Below, piece by piece: positions 6,746 to 14,667 of a stretch of DNA of 19,783 nt. The notes under the pieces are model-generated. The model saw only the letters and a list, made by a program, of their open reading frames with translations. It was not told the origin of the DNA and ran no database searches. The translations under genes were made by a program, and so were the position numbers. Source of the stretch: Campylobacteraceae bacterium (GTDB taxonomy: Bacteria > Campylobacterota > Campylobacteria > Campylobacterales > Sulfurovaceae); the NCBI GenBank assembly GCA_027079365.1, contig JALWVW010000134.1, positions 1-19,783 of the forward strand, read 5' to 3'. The first letter of the stretch is position 1, and each line of letters starts with the position of its first letter.

Positions 6746-8074
6746 ATGAGTATTGGAAAATCAGTTCTATCAGAGCTAAAAAAAGAGATCAACCCCAATG
6801 AATATGAGCGCTATATCAAAAATCTATATTATGACGAGATACATTCAAGAAGTGATAGAGCCATTTTTACCACACCCAATGTTATCATAGCCAAATGGAT
6901 CAAAACCAAGTACAGAGAGAAAATCGCACATCTTTTTGAAATACAGGGAGGCATCAAACCTCAGGTAGAGATCGTCGTAGGAAAAATAGATACAAAAACC
7001 AAAAAAAGAATTCAAATTAAAGAACATAAAAGCCCTCCCAAAAGCACCCATCTCAACCCCTCTTTTACCTTTGAAAGCTTTATTGTCGGAAGTTCCAACC
7101 AGTTTGCCTATACGACTGCAAAATCTGTAGCAGAAAAACCTGGTATGCAGTACAATCCACTCTTTCTCTATGGAGGTGTAGGCTTGGGCAAAACACACCT
7201 GCTCCAAGCCATAGGCAACGATCAGGTAGCCCAAGGGAAAAAAGTGATTTATACCACACTTGAACAGTTTATGAACAAGTATATCTCCCACATCAAATCA
7301 CAGACTATGGACAGATTTAGAGACCATTTTAGAGAGTGTGACCTGCTTCTAATTGATGATATTCAGTTTCTCAGCCGTAAAGAACAGACACAAGAAGAGT
7401 TTTTCCATACTTTCAATGAACTGCACCAGGCAAAAAAACAGATCGTTATCACTTCAGACAGGCAGCCCAATAAAATAGCCGGCCTGGTAGATAGACTTAA
7501 AAGCCGTTTTGAATGGGGACTGATGGCTGACATACAGCCACCTGAACTGGAGACAAAAATTGCTATCATTGAAAAAAAATGTGAGCTTGATGGTATCAAA
7601 CTAGGCAATGAAATTATTCACTATATCGCTACCAATATGGGTGACAATATTCGCGAAATCGAAGGTACACTAATCAAACTCAACGCTATGAGCAGCATGC
7701 TTAACCAGGACATTACGCTCGAATTTACAAAAACGGCTATCAAAGATCAACTCAAAGAGAAACATGAAAATATCAGTATTGATGACATCGTTAAAATTAT
7801 CTCCAAAGAACTAAATGTCAAACCCTCAGATATCAAATCAAAAAAACGCACCAGAAATGTGGTAAATGCCCGACGTATCGTTATCTACCTGGCACGAAAC
7901 CTGACACCCAACTCTATGCCCCAAATCGCTCAATATGTCGGCATGAAAGACCATACAGCTATCTCCCATGCCATGAAAAAAATCAATGAAATCATAGACA
8001 ATGATGAGAACTTCAAAGTACTCCTGGAAGAGCTCTCCAACAAGATAGGAACAAGTCCAAAGGAAAATGAATAA
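6746..8074 (+). CDS. dnaA: Chromosomal replication initiator DnaA
   Basis: DnaA is the AAA+ ATPase that binds DnaA boxes, opens the origin and loads the helicase. The protein is 442 residues. Domain I occupies about 1-80 and domain II is short. Domain III starts with FTFESFIVGSSNQFAY and holds Walker A GGVGLGKTH (143-151, K149) and Walker B LLLIDDIQF (D204-D205). Domain IV carries the box-recognition motif DHTAISHAMKKI from D402. ATG 6746 was chosen because AGAAGGG lies five bases upstream; the in-frame GTG at 6719 would add nine residues, has no ribosome binding site and falls inside a DnaA box. DnaA boxes on both sides of the gene point to autoregulation and to origin function. Confidence 0.98.
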   Translation: MSIGKSVLSELKKEINPNEYERYIKNLYYDEIHSRSDRAIFTTPNVIIAKWIKTKYREKIAHLFEIQGGIKPQVEIVVGKIDTKTKKRIQIKEHKSPPKSTHLNPSFTFESFIVGSSNQFAYTTAKSVAEKPGMQYNPLFLYGGVGLGKTHLLQAIGNDQVAQGKKVIYTTLEQFMNKYISHIKSQTMDRFRDHFRECDLLLIDDIQFLSRKEQTQEEFFHTFNELHQAKKQIVITSDRQPNKIAGLVDRLKSRFEWGLMADIQPPELETKIAIIEKKCELDGIKLGNEIIHYIATNMGDNIREIEGTLIKLNAMSSMLNQDITLEFTKTAIKDQLKEKHENISIDDIVKIISKELNVKPSDIKSKKRTRNVVNARRIVIYLARNLTPNSMPQIAQYVGMKDHTAISHAMKKINEIIDNDENFKVLLEELSNKIGTSPKENE

Positions 8075-8082
8075 AAAAAAGA

Positions 8083-8220
8083 TATAATTTTAAGAGTGAA
8101 AAGATGTGAATAAATAAAATAAAGATGGTCATAGAAACAATTCGTTGCCAGCGTGTTTGTAGAAGATTTTCACAAATTCACTGTGACCTACTACTACTAT
8201 TATATTTATTTATAAATTAA
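8083..8220 (+). other. oriC subregion 2: DnaA boxes, DnaA-trio array and unwinding element
   Basis: TTCAC-core sites are CTTTTCACT (minus, 8103-8095), TTATTCACA (minus, 8113-8105), ATTTTCACA (8166-8174) and AAATTCACT (8174-8182). The last is followed by GTGAC, then CTA four times (8188-8199) and TTA (8200-8202), then an A/T-only stretch to 8220. Read on the bottom strand this is 3'-GAT repeated, the DnaA-trio motif on which DnaA assembles on single-stranded DNA, in the usual order box, GC patch, trios, AT-rich. TATAAT at 8083-8088 is a likely dnaN promoter. The dnaN ribosome binding site GAGGGAG (8221-8227) begins directly after the AT-rich stretch. Confidence 0.8.
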
Positions 8221-8232
8221 GAGGGAGAACCT

Positions 8233-9300
8233 ATGAAGATCAAAGCAGACAAACAAGTCATTGAATCGATACTGATTAATCTACAACCATTTTTAGAAAA
8301 AAAGGATGCCAGCCAAATTACTTCACATATCTATTTTGAGGCAAACAGTCATGGCTGTACTATCAAAGCTACTGATTCTGAAATCGGCTTACAGATCGTA
8401 ACAGATAGCCTTGTCATAGAACATGAAGGATCTTTCACTGCAAACGGTAAAAAACTACTAGATATTATTAGGATTCTCAAAGAGGGTGATATCGTTCTGG
8501 AAATACTGGAAAATACTCTTTTGGTAAAACAGAAGCATTCAAAATTCAAGCTCCCCACTTTTGATGCCAATTCTTTTCCTACTTTTCCTGTCATTGATGA
8601 AAAACCTCAAATAGCTTTAGACTCTTTACAGCTCATTAAAAATCTCAAAAAAATATCTCCTGCAATTGATACCAATAATCCCAAATTTGAACTTAATGGT
8701 GCCTTGATCAATATTACAGAAACCGCCACTGATCTGGTAGGAACAGATACCAGACGGCTGGCCATAGCATCTATCCCTGGCACCGCAGGAGAAGAACTCT
8801 CTTTAATTCTTCCTAAAAAAGCAATTCTTGAGATACAAAAACTATTTCTAGATCAGATCACTATTTATTATGATGAAACTACATTGATTGTTACCAATGA
8901 TAACTATTTTTTCTTTACCAGATTAATCAATGGAAAATTCCCCGACTACCAGCGTATTGTGCCAAATACGCTCAAACATCAAATCACTTTGCCAAAGAGA
9001 GAGATGCTTGATGCCATTAAAATGATTACTACTATATCACACGATATCAAGATCTCTTTTAGAAATGATACTATCCTTTTCAACTCACTCTCCTCAGACA
9101 ATGTTGAGGCAAAAACAGAGATAGAGCTGGATACAGGACTTTCAGAAACCTTTGAAATTTCTCTCAATAGCAAATATATTCTTGATTTTCTCTCGCAGGT
9201 TGATCACGACTCTTTTGAAATAGGATTTAATGAGCCTACGCTTCCGTTTATGGTAAAAGATGACAACTTTATAACCATTATTATGCCGATTGTCGCATAA
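8233..9300 (+). CDS. dnaN: DNA polymerase III beta sliding clamp
   Basis: The protein is a 355-residue ring-forming clamp that tethers DNA polymerase III and other partners to DNA. The length is typical of Campylobacterota (E. coli has 366). The three-fold repeated clamp fold is reflected in the N-terminal domain (GCTIKATDSEIGLQI), the middle domain with ALINITETATDLVGTDTRRLA, and a C-terminal domain ending in LPFMVKDDNFITIIMPIVA. The C-terminal MP-[IV] pattern is usual for beta clamps. The start is ATG 8233 with GAGGGAG upstream. The gene follows the origin unwinding element directly. Its stop TAA (9298-9300) overlaps an in-frame ATG of pyrG, so the two are probably co-transcribed. The region is visibly AT-richer than typA or thrS. 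Confidence 0.97.
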   Translation: MKIKADKQVIESILINLQPFLEKKDASQITSHIYFEANSHGCTIKATDSEIGLQIVTDSLVIEHEGSFTANGKKLLDIIRILKEGDIVLEILENTLLVKQKHSKFKLPTFDANSFPTFPVIDEKPQIALDSLQLIKNLKKISPAIDTNNPKFELNGALINITETATDLVGTDTRRLAIASIPGTAGEELSLILPKKAILEIQKLFLDQITIYYDETTLIVTNDNYFFFTRLINGKFPDYQRIVPNTLKHQITLPKREMLDAIKMITTISHDIKISFRNDTILFNSLSSDNVEAKTEIELDTGLSETFEISLNSKYILDFLSQVDHDSFEIGFNEPTLPFMVKDDNFITIIMPIVA

Positions 9301-9314
9301 TGGTGATACAGACT

Positions 9315-10958
9315 ATGAATGACCAACAAGAAACCAAATATATTTTTGTCACAGGTGGAGTACTCAGCTCCTTGGGGAAGGGTATTACTGCTGCCAGTAT
9401 CGGCACACTGCTTAAATCTTCCGGCTACCGTGTAGGTGTGTTAAAGCTTGATCCTTATATCAATGTTGATCCAGGAACAATGTCACCTTTGGAGCATGGA
9501 GAGGTGTTTGTGACTAAGGATGGTGCTGAAACGGATCTTGATCTTGGACATTACGAAAGATTTCTTGATACTTCTCTTACACAAAATAACAACTTTACCA
9601 CAGGTTTGGTCTACAAAACAGTCATTGAAAATGAAAGAAAAGGTAAATATCTCGGTAAAACGATTCAGGTAGTGCCTCATATCGTCAATGAGATCAAGGA
9701 GAGGATTTTCAGAGCTGGAGAGGGCAAAGATATTCTTATCGTTGAGTTGGGTGGTACAACAGGAGATATCGAAGGATTGCCTTTTCTAGAGACTATCCGC
9801 CAGATCAAACATGAATTATCTAAAAGACAGGTGATGAATGTACATGTAACCCTCCTACCCTACATCAAAGCTGCCGGTGAGCTTAAAACCAAGCCTACAC
9901 AGCACTCGGTTCAGGAGCTTCGTCGCATAGGTATCGCACCTCATATGCTAGTATTGCGTGCAGAGGTGCCTGTGACAAAAGAGATAAAAGAGAAGATTGC
10001 ATTTAGTTGCGATGTAGATATTGATTCCGTGATTGTAGCAGAAGATGCAGCGACGATCTATCAGGTACCGCTCAATTTCCTTAGGCAGGATATTCTTACA
10101 CCTATCTGTCATCAATTGGGTTTGGATCATTGTGAACCAAAGATAGAGGAGTGGAGCACCCTTGTCCAAAGGATCATACAACCAAGTGGCGAAATAAAAA
10201 TTGCTTTTGTTGGAAAATATCTAGATCTTAAAGAGTCTTATAAATCATTGACAGAGGCTTTTATTCATGCGGGTGCACATACGGACAAGAGGGTAACGAT
10301 CAAGTGGGTGGACAGTGAAAAAATAGAGGATAATGGTGCAAAAAAGTATCTTCTTGATGTAGATGGTATTCTTGTGGCTGGCGGGTTTGGTTCGCGTGGT
10401 GTTGAGGGTAAAATCCAAGCCATTCAATATGCCAGAGAAAACAAAGTACCATTTTTAGGGATCTGTCTTGGTATGCAACTTGCTATGATTGAATTTGCCA
10501 GAAATGTCTTGAAGCTCGAAGATGTCAATTCTGTAGAGTTTGAGGAAAAACCCAAAAACCCTATGATCTATCTTATTGATGAATTTATCGATGCGAGTGG
10601 CTCCAAACAGGTACGAACTACTACCTCGCCGCTGGGTGGCACAATGCGTCTGGGAGAGTATGAGTGTGAGACCAAAGAGGGATCGGTACTCCGAGAAGCC
10701 TATGGCTCCAAAGTGATTTATGAGCGGCACAGACACCGTTATGAAGCCAATCCAAAATACCGTGAAGCTATGGAAGCGGCAGGTATGATGGTCACAGGAG
10801 AGTCTCATGGACTGATCGAGGCAGTGGAAGTCAGTGATCATCCTTGGTTCTTGGGTGTGCAGTTTCATCCGGAGTTTACCTCTAGACTACAACATGTCAA
10901 TGAGAGTATCCTGGCTTTTATCAATGCCTCTATAGACTACGCAAGCGAGAATGAATAA
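9315..10958 (+). CDS. pyrG: CTP synthase
   Basis: CTP synthase aminates UTP to CTP using glutamine and ATP, the last step of pyrimidine nucleotide synthesis. The N-terminal synthase domain begins YIFVTGGVLSSLGKGI (phosphate loop) and contains LDPYINVDPGTMSP and the GTTGDIE motif. The C-terminal class I glutamine amidotransferase has C384 in GICLGMQ and the H518/E520 pair in FHPEF. With ATG 9315 the protein is 547 residues, close to E. coli (545). GGTGA (9302-9306) eight bases upstream favours this start. The alternative ATG 9300 overlaps the dnaN stop (TAATG) and would add five residues, but has no ribosome binding site. The end overlaps recJ by eight bases. Confidence 0.97.
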   Translation: MNDQQETKYIFVTGGVLSSLGKGITAASIGTLLKSSGYRVGVLKLDPYINVDPGTMSPLEHGEVFVTKDGAETDLDLGHYERFLDTSLTQNNNFTTGLVYKTVIENERKGKYLGKTIQVVPHIVNEIKERIFRAGEGKDILIVELGGTTGDIEGLPFLETIRQIKHELSKRQVMNVHVTLLPYIKAAGELKTKPTQHSVQELRRIGIAPHMLVLRAEVPVTKEIKEKIAFSCDVDIDSVIVAEDAATIYQVPLNFLRQDILTPICHQLGLDHCEPKIEEWSTLVQRIIQPSGEIKIAFVGKYLDLKESYKSLTEAFIHAGAHTDKRVTIKWVDSEKIEDNGAKKYLLDVDGILVAGGFGSRGVEGKIQAIQYARENKVPFLGICLGMQLAMIEFARNVLKLEDVNSVEFEEKPKNPMIYLIDEFIDASGSKQVRTTTSPLGGTMRLGEYECETKEGSVLREAYGSKVIYERHRHRYEANPKYREAMEAAGMMVTGESHGLIEAVEVSDHPWFLGVQFHPEFTSRLQHVNESILAFINASIDYASENE

Positions 10959-12543
10959 CCCTTACCCAAGCCTTACACCAGAAGTGATCTTTACACTTCT
11001 GAGTAAGCGCTTCGATGATACATTCCTTTCACTCAAAGATCTTCCCCACCCTTCTGCTTTCAAAGATATGGACAGAGCGGTCAAACGCATTGTACTGGCA
11101 ATTGACAATCAAGAAAAAATTGTACTCATTGGTGATTATGATGTAGATGGTGTAATCTCCACCTCTGTGATGAAGCTTTTTTTTGATGCTGTCTCCACTC
11201 CCTTGGAGTGGATCATCCCCAATCGTTTTAGAGATGGCTATGGGCTCTCTACGACATTGATACCCAGAATCCAAGGGGCCGATCTGGTCATCACTGTGGA
11301 CAATGGTATCTCAGCCGTAGAAGCAGCCAAAGAGTGCAAGAATCTAGGTATAGACCTGATCATTACCGATCACCATATCGTCCCAGAAGTAAAGCCTCAA
11401 GCTTATGCGATCATCAATCAAAAGCAGCCAGAATGCAGTTTCCCTCATGCAGAAGTATGTGGGGCACAGATCGCCTGGTATCTCTGTACTGCCCTCAACA
11501 AAGCGTTGGATACCAAAGTAGATATGAAAAAGTATCTGGAGCTGGTAACCATAGCGATCATCGCGGATATCATGCCACTGCAGCATATCAACCGTGCGAT
11601 GGTACAGACGGGTGTCAAACTGCTCAACCAGAGCCAGCGTCCCTGTATCCAAGCCTATAGAGAACAGAGCAATAAGCAGCAGTTTCTCTCCGAAGATATT
11701 GCTTTTGGGCTGGCACCAATCCTCAACAGTGCAGGACGACTGGAGGATGCTTCCTTGGCTGTAGAGTTTATCTGTAGCACCAATATCTACGATGCGAGAA
11801 GTCACCTAGAGACGCTTACAGCCCTCAATGACTCCAGGAAGGCTCTAGAGCAGCAGATTACCGATGAGGCGACCCATCAGGTGGATGAAGAGTCCAAAGT
11901 GATTGTCGTGGCTTCCAATACGTGGCATGAAGGGGTAGTAGGGATCGTTGCAGCCAGACTTACACGCAAGTTTGAACGACCAGCCATCGTCTTGACCCAA
12001 AATGAGGCTTTCTACAAAGGAAGTGGACGCAGTTTCAATGGCTGTGATCTTTTTACTCTAGTGGACACCCAGCGAGAGCTACTGGAGAAGTTTGGTGGAC
12101 ACAGTGCAGCGATTGGGCTCTCTTTAGAGGTAGAGAAGTTAGAGGGTTTCAGGATAGCACTCAATGAAAAAGCAAGTACTTTCTGCTCACAAGAAGCGTA
12201 TGTGGATCCAGATATTCTAGGAGAGCTACCTTTTGAACAGATTAGCTTTTCACTGATAGAAATGATCGCCCAGTTTGAACCTTTTGGAGAGGGCAATCCC
12301 AAGCCCAAATTTATCACAAAAAATGTAGAGATACTGGCAGTACAAACCATGGGCAAAGAGGGCAATCACCTTCGCTTTACACTCAGAGAGGGCAAGCATA
12401 TTTTCAATGCTGTACAGTTCAAGACCTATGCGACCTATGAGATAGGACAATATGTAGAGATCATCTATAGGTTAAACAAAAATTACTTTAGGGGTGAGAC
12501 GACCATACAACTTATGATGGAGCATATTGCTGAAAAATGCTAA
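10951..12543 (+). CDS. recJ: Single-stranded-DNA-specific 5'-3' exonuclease RecJ
   Basis: RecJ degrades single-stranded DNA 5' to 3' in recombination, mismatch and stalled-fork repair. The protein is 530 residues, shorter than E. coli (577) but within the family. The DHH phosphoesterase motifs are intact: DYDVDG (62-67), VDNG (116-119) and DHH (140-142). LAPILNSAGRLEDA leads into the DHHA1 domain, which carries SGRSFNG (about 357-363) and GGHSAAIGL (382-390). A C-terminal OB-like region (LAVQTMGKEGNHLRFTL) follows. The start ATG 10951 lies inside the pyrG stop region (ATGAATAA), a typical coupled arrangement. The gene ends seven bases before the convergent nifU-like gene, with no room for a separate terminator. 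Confidence 0.95.
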   Translation: MNNPYPSLTPEVIFTLLSKRFDDTFLSLKDLPHPSAFKDMDRAVKRIVLAIDNQEKIVLIGDYDVDGVISTSVMKLFFDAVSTPLEWIIPNRFRDGYGLSTTLIPRIQGADLVITVDNGISAVEAAKECKNLGIDLIITDHHIVPEVKPQAYAIINQKQPECSFPHAEVCGAQIAWYLCTALNKALDTKVDMKKYLELVTIAIIADIMPLQHINRAMVQTGVKLLNQSQRPCIQAYREQSNKQQFLSEDIAFGLAPILNSAGRLEDASLAVEFICSTNIYDARSHLETLTALNDSRKALEQQITDEATHQVDEESKVIVVASNTWHEGVVGIVAARLTRKFERPAIVLTQNEAFYKGSGRSFNGCDLFTLVDTQRELLEKFGGHSAAIGLSLEVEKLEGFRIALNEKASTFCSQEAYVDPDILGELPFEQISFSLIEMIAQFEPFGEGNPKPKFITKNVEILAVQTMGKEGNHLRFTLREGKHIFNAVQFKTYATYEIGQYVEIIYRLNKNYFRGETTIQLMMEHIAEKC

Positions 12544-12550
12544 AAGATAC

Positions 12551-13501
12551 CTAGATCGGCAAGACCCTGATCTGATCATCTATCTTCTCTTTGAGGGTGC
12601 TCTCTATGGCGAAGAGGGTGCCGGTGCTGGAGCTGGCACAACCGTTGCATGCACCAAGATAGCGGATATATACATCGATTTGTGCGCCGTTTTCTTTGAC
12701 ATCCAGGATCTCCATGTCGCCACCGTCCATGATCAGAAATTGGCGGATAGACTCATCAATGACGCTGTTGATCGTGGCGATCTTCTGTTCTAGATTCATC
12801 TCTCTAAAAGGGGTATCCAGGGGTGCGAGCTTGGCGAGTTTTTCTGCTTCGAGCTCTTCTTGTACCTCTTTGAGAAGGTCAGAGAGATAGCTGGTGCGAG
12901 GCTCGAAGAGTGGGTTTGGCTCCAGACAGGCTTTGTCATAACGGCCTGCTTTAGTGTAGTGTGTGATTGCTTCAAGGGTTTGAAGTTCATGGAGTTTGAT
13001 CGTCTCTTTAATCGCTTCGCTGCTCATGGGGGTATCGTTGCAGGGGCAGGTCTGTGTCGTGGTTGTTTCATTGTAGTAGGCTTTGGAAGCCTCCTTGATA
13101 GCATCCAGAGCCAGCGTGATGACAAAGTTTTCCTCTTCTGGCAGAGCAGGAGTACTGGGGTTGTCACGCAGGAAGTACTCCAGCCCTTTGTAGGTGATCT
13201 CTGCAGCTTTGTCTACTGTTTTGTTGCGGCAGAGTAGGGCAGCCATGTCGTTGGCAGCGATCCCGGCAGGCGAGCCAAACTGGGTAAAACGTGCCAACAC
13301 AATCGCATCATCACTCTTGTCTACAGCCCAGTAGAGCGTGATTCTCTCTCCGATCTCTTCACTGCCGTAGGTATGAATAAAGAGCTCTGCTTCCAGCTCT
13401 TTGAGTTCTTCCATGGTGATCTCGCCACAGTTTTTGGGGCTGTTGATCAGCATCTCTACTTTGTTGCCGTAGTTTCCTTTTTGGGTCATTGGTTTCTCCA
13501 T
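12551..13501 (-). CDS. NifU-like protein with degenerate scaffold domain and intact Nfu domain
   Basis: The protein is 316 residues with the three-part plan of NifU: an IscU-like domain (about 15-140), a BFD-like [2Fe-2S] domain (150-195) and a C-terminal Nfu domain (235-316). The Nfu CxxC is present (C285, C288 in GACNGCASS). In the IscU-like part the three canonical scaffold cysteines align to I50 (EEIGERI), S77 (FGSPAGIA) and V127 (NFVITLA), so none is kept; C25 and C91 are elsewhere. In the BFD part C152 and C154 (CPCN) and C192 are kept, but the remaining cysteine is D189. It overlaps the nifS-like stop (TAATG). An internal ATG 13489 has a better ribosome binding site (GGAG, six bases). 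Role: probably Fe-S carrier rather than assembly scaffold. The alignments are by eye from memory. Confidence 0.85.
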   Translation of the reverse strand: MEKPMTQKGNYGNKVEMLINSPKNCGEITMEELKELEAELFIHTYGSEEIGERITLYWAVDKSDDAIVLARFTQFGSPAGIAANDMAALLCRNKTVDKAAEITYKGLEYFLRDNPSTPALPEEENFVITLALDAIKEASKAYYNETTTTQTCPCNDTPMSSEAIKETIKLHELQTLEAITHYTKAGRYDKACLEPNPLFEPRTSYLSDLLKEVQEELEAEKLAKLAPLDTPFREMNLEQKIATINSVIDESIRQFLIMDGGDMEILDVKENGAQIDVYIRYLGACNGCASSSTGTLFAIESTLKEKIDDQIRVLPI

Positions 13502-14601
13502 TACTGTATTCTTTCTTCTCTAATTAATGTAACTGCTTCTTTGAGCTTTTCGATGGTATAGGCGATCTCTTCTTCTGTGGTATAGCGACTGAGAGCGAAG
13601 CTGACAAGGGTGTGGGTGTAGTCACGTTCCTGCCCGATATTTGTGATGAGGGTACACCCCTTTTCGGCAGAAATACTGATGCCGTGGCGGTTGAGTTCCC
13701 AGACAAGTGCCTCATTCTGTACCCCTTTGAATCCTGCCATGACAGTGTGGGGTGTCCGCAGCGCCCAAGGAGTCACTACCAGATTTTGGGGTATCTCCTG
13801 TATAGCCTCCTCTAGAGTATCTCTGAGCTCTCTGACATCTTCCATCTCAAAGGCCTGTGCGTCAACAGCCAGCTCCAGTGCTTTGCCAAGGCCTACAAGA
13901 TCTGCTCTATTAGATGACGGGAGGAGGAGATTGGGAAATATCTTTCCCTCCTTGACAGCCAGAATAGCTGTGGCGCTTGGCCCATGCACGGTTTCTGTCG
14001 AAAGAGTGAGGTAGTCTAGTCCAAGCATCTGCATATCGACAGGCAGTTTGCCGATAGCATGGGTGATATCACTATGCAGGGGTACCTCATGTGCTGCGCA
14101 GATCTGACTGACTTCATCGATTGGCATGATGGCTCCGGTTTGGGAATCTACCATTGTGAGAGAGACCAGTGCTGTCTTAGGGGTAATGACTTGCTTGAGT
14201 AGGGAAAGATCCACGATACCGTTGCTGTCTAGTGGCAGTATCGTGACATGACATCCTTGCGAGGCGATATAGGCTGCGGTCTCATGAATAGCATCACTCT
14301 CACTGGCGGAGAGTATGATCTGGTTTTTCTGTCCTGTAATGATAGTACCGAGATAGGTGGCGATCAGTAGTCTGCAGTGCAAGGCATCGGCACTAGAGCC
14401 AGAGATGATCGTCTCTTCGGGTTTGGCGTGGATGGATGTGCGGATCTTTTCATAAGCCTGGGAGAGGGGTGCTCTTGCTGCTATAGCAGCGCTGTGTCGT
14501 GCAGTGGGATCTGCATATTGTGTCGTGCAGATGGGTTGCATAGCTTCGAATACCTGTGTATCAAGCAGGCTGGCACGGTTGTTGTCTAAATATACTTGCA
14601 T
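13501..14601 (-). CDS. NifS/IscS-like aminotransferase-fold protein lacking the PLP lysine (probable pseudoenzyme)
   Basis: The protein is 366 residues and clearly of the cysteine desulfurase fold: it starts MQVYLDNN, then D178 in HSDITHAIGKLPVD, the HGP motif (206-208) and the C-terminal LSRYTTEEEI. Key residues are changed. The Schiff-base lysine of (S/G)-x-H-K-x-H-G-P is T204 (STETVHGP). The PLP-stacking histidine is S102 (SESDAI). The CATESNN-like phosphate loop reads SGSSADAL. The arginine that binds the substrate carboxylate (VRxSxGR) is Ser (VSFALSR). A cysteine remains in the sulfur-carrying loop (AEKGCTL). It should therefore not work as a PLP desulfurase. ATG 14601 was chosen (GAGGAT seven bases upstream) over TTG 14616. 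A TATAAT at 14641-14636 drives it with the nifU-like gene. Confidence 0.85.
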   Translation of the reverse strand: MQVYLDNNRASLLDTQVFEAMQPICTTQYADPTARHSAAIAARAPLSQAYEKIRTSIHAKPEETIISGSSADALHCRLLIATYLGTIITGQKNQIILSASESDAIHETAAYIASQGCHVTILPLDSNGIVDLSLLKQVITPKTALVSLTMVDSQTGAIMPIDEVSQICAAHEVPLHSDITHAIGKLPVDMQMLGLDYLTLSTETVHGPSATAILAVKEGKIFPNLLLPSSNRADLVGLGKALELAVDAQAFEMEDVRELRDTLEEAIQEIPQNLVVTPWALRTPHTVMAGFKGVQNEALVWELNRHGISISAEKGCTLITNIGQERDYTHTLVSFALSRYTTEEEIAYTIEKLKEAVTLIREERIQ

Positions 14602-14621
14602 GGTATCTATCCTCAATTAGG

Positions 14622-14641
14622 AGAGTTATTCTCTTATTATA
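14622..14641 (-). promoter_or_regulatory. Promoter of the nifS-like/nifU-like pair
   Basis: The minus strand has TATAAT at 14641-14636 within CTTATAATAAG, followed by a small inverted repeat GAGA-ATAAC-TCTC (14634-14622) covering the predicted start of transcription. The leader is short, about 25-30 bases, and reaches the GAGGAT ribosome binding site at 14614-14609. No -35 is evident. The site shows that the pair is probably transcribed separately from the upstream flavoprotein gene. Confidence 0.5.
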
Positions 14642-14667
14642 AGGATAGTACTTGATGAACGCTTAAT

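Noticed and set aside
12860..13237. Plus-strand open frame opposite the nifU-like gene
   Set aside because: It lies within a recognised gene and the translation shows no family features; antisense shadow.
14602..14616. TTG start at 14616 for the NifS-like protein
   Set aside because: The GAGGAT ribosome binding site lies between it and ATG 14601, and family homology begins at MQVYLDN.
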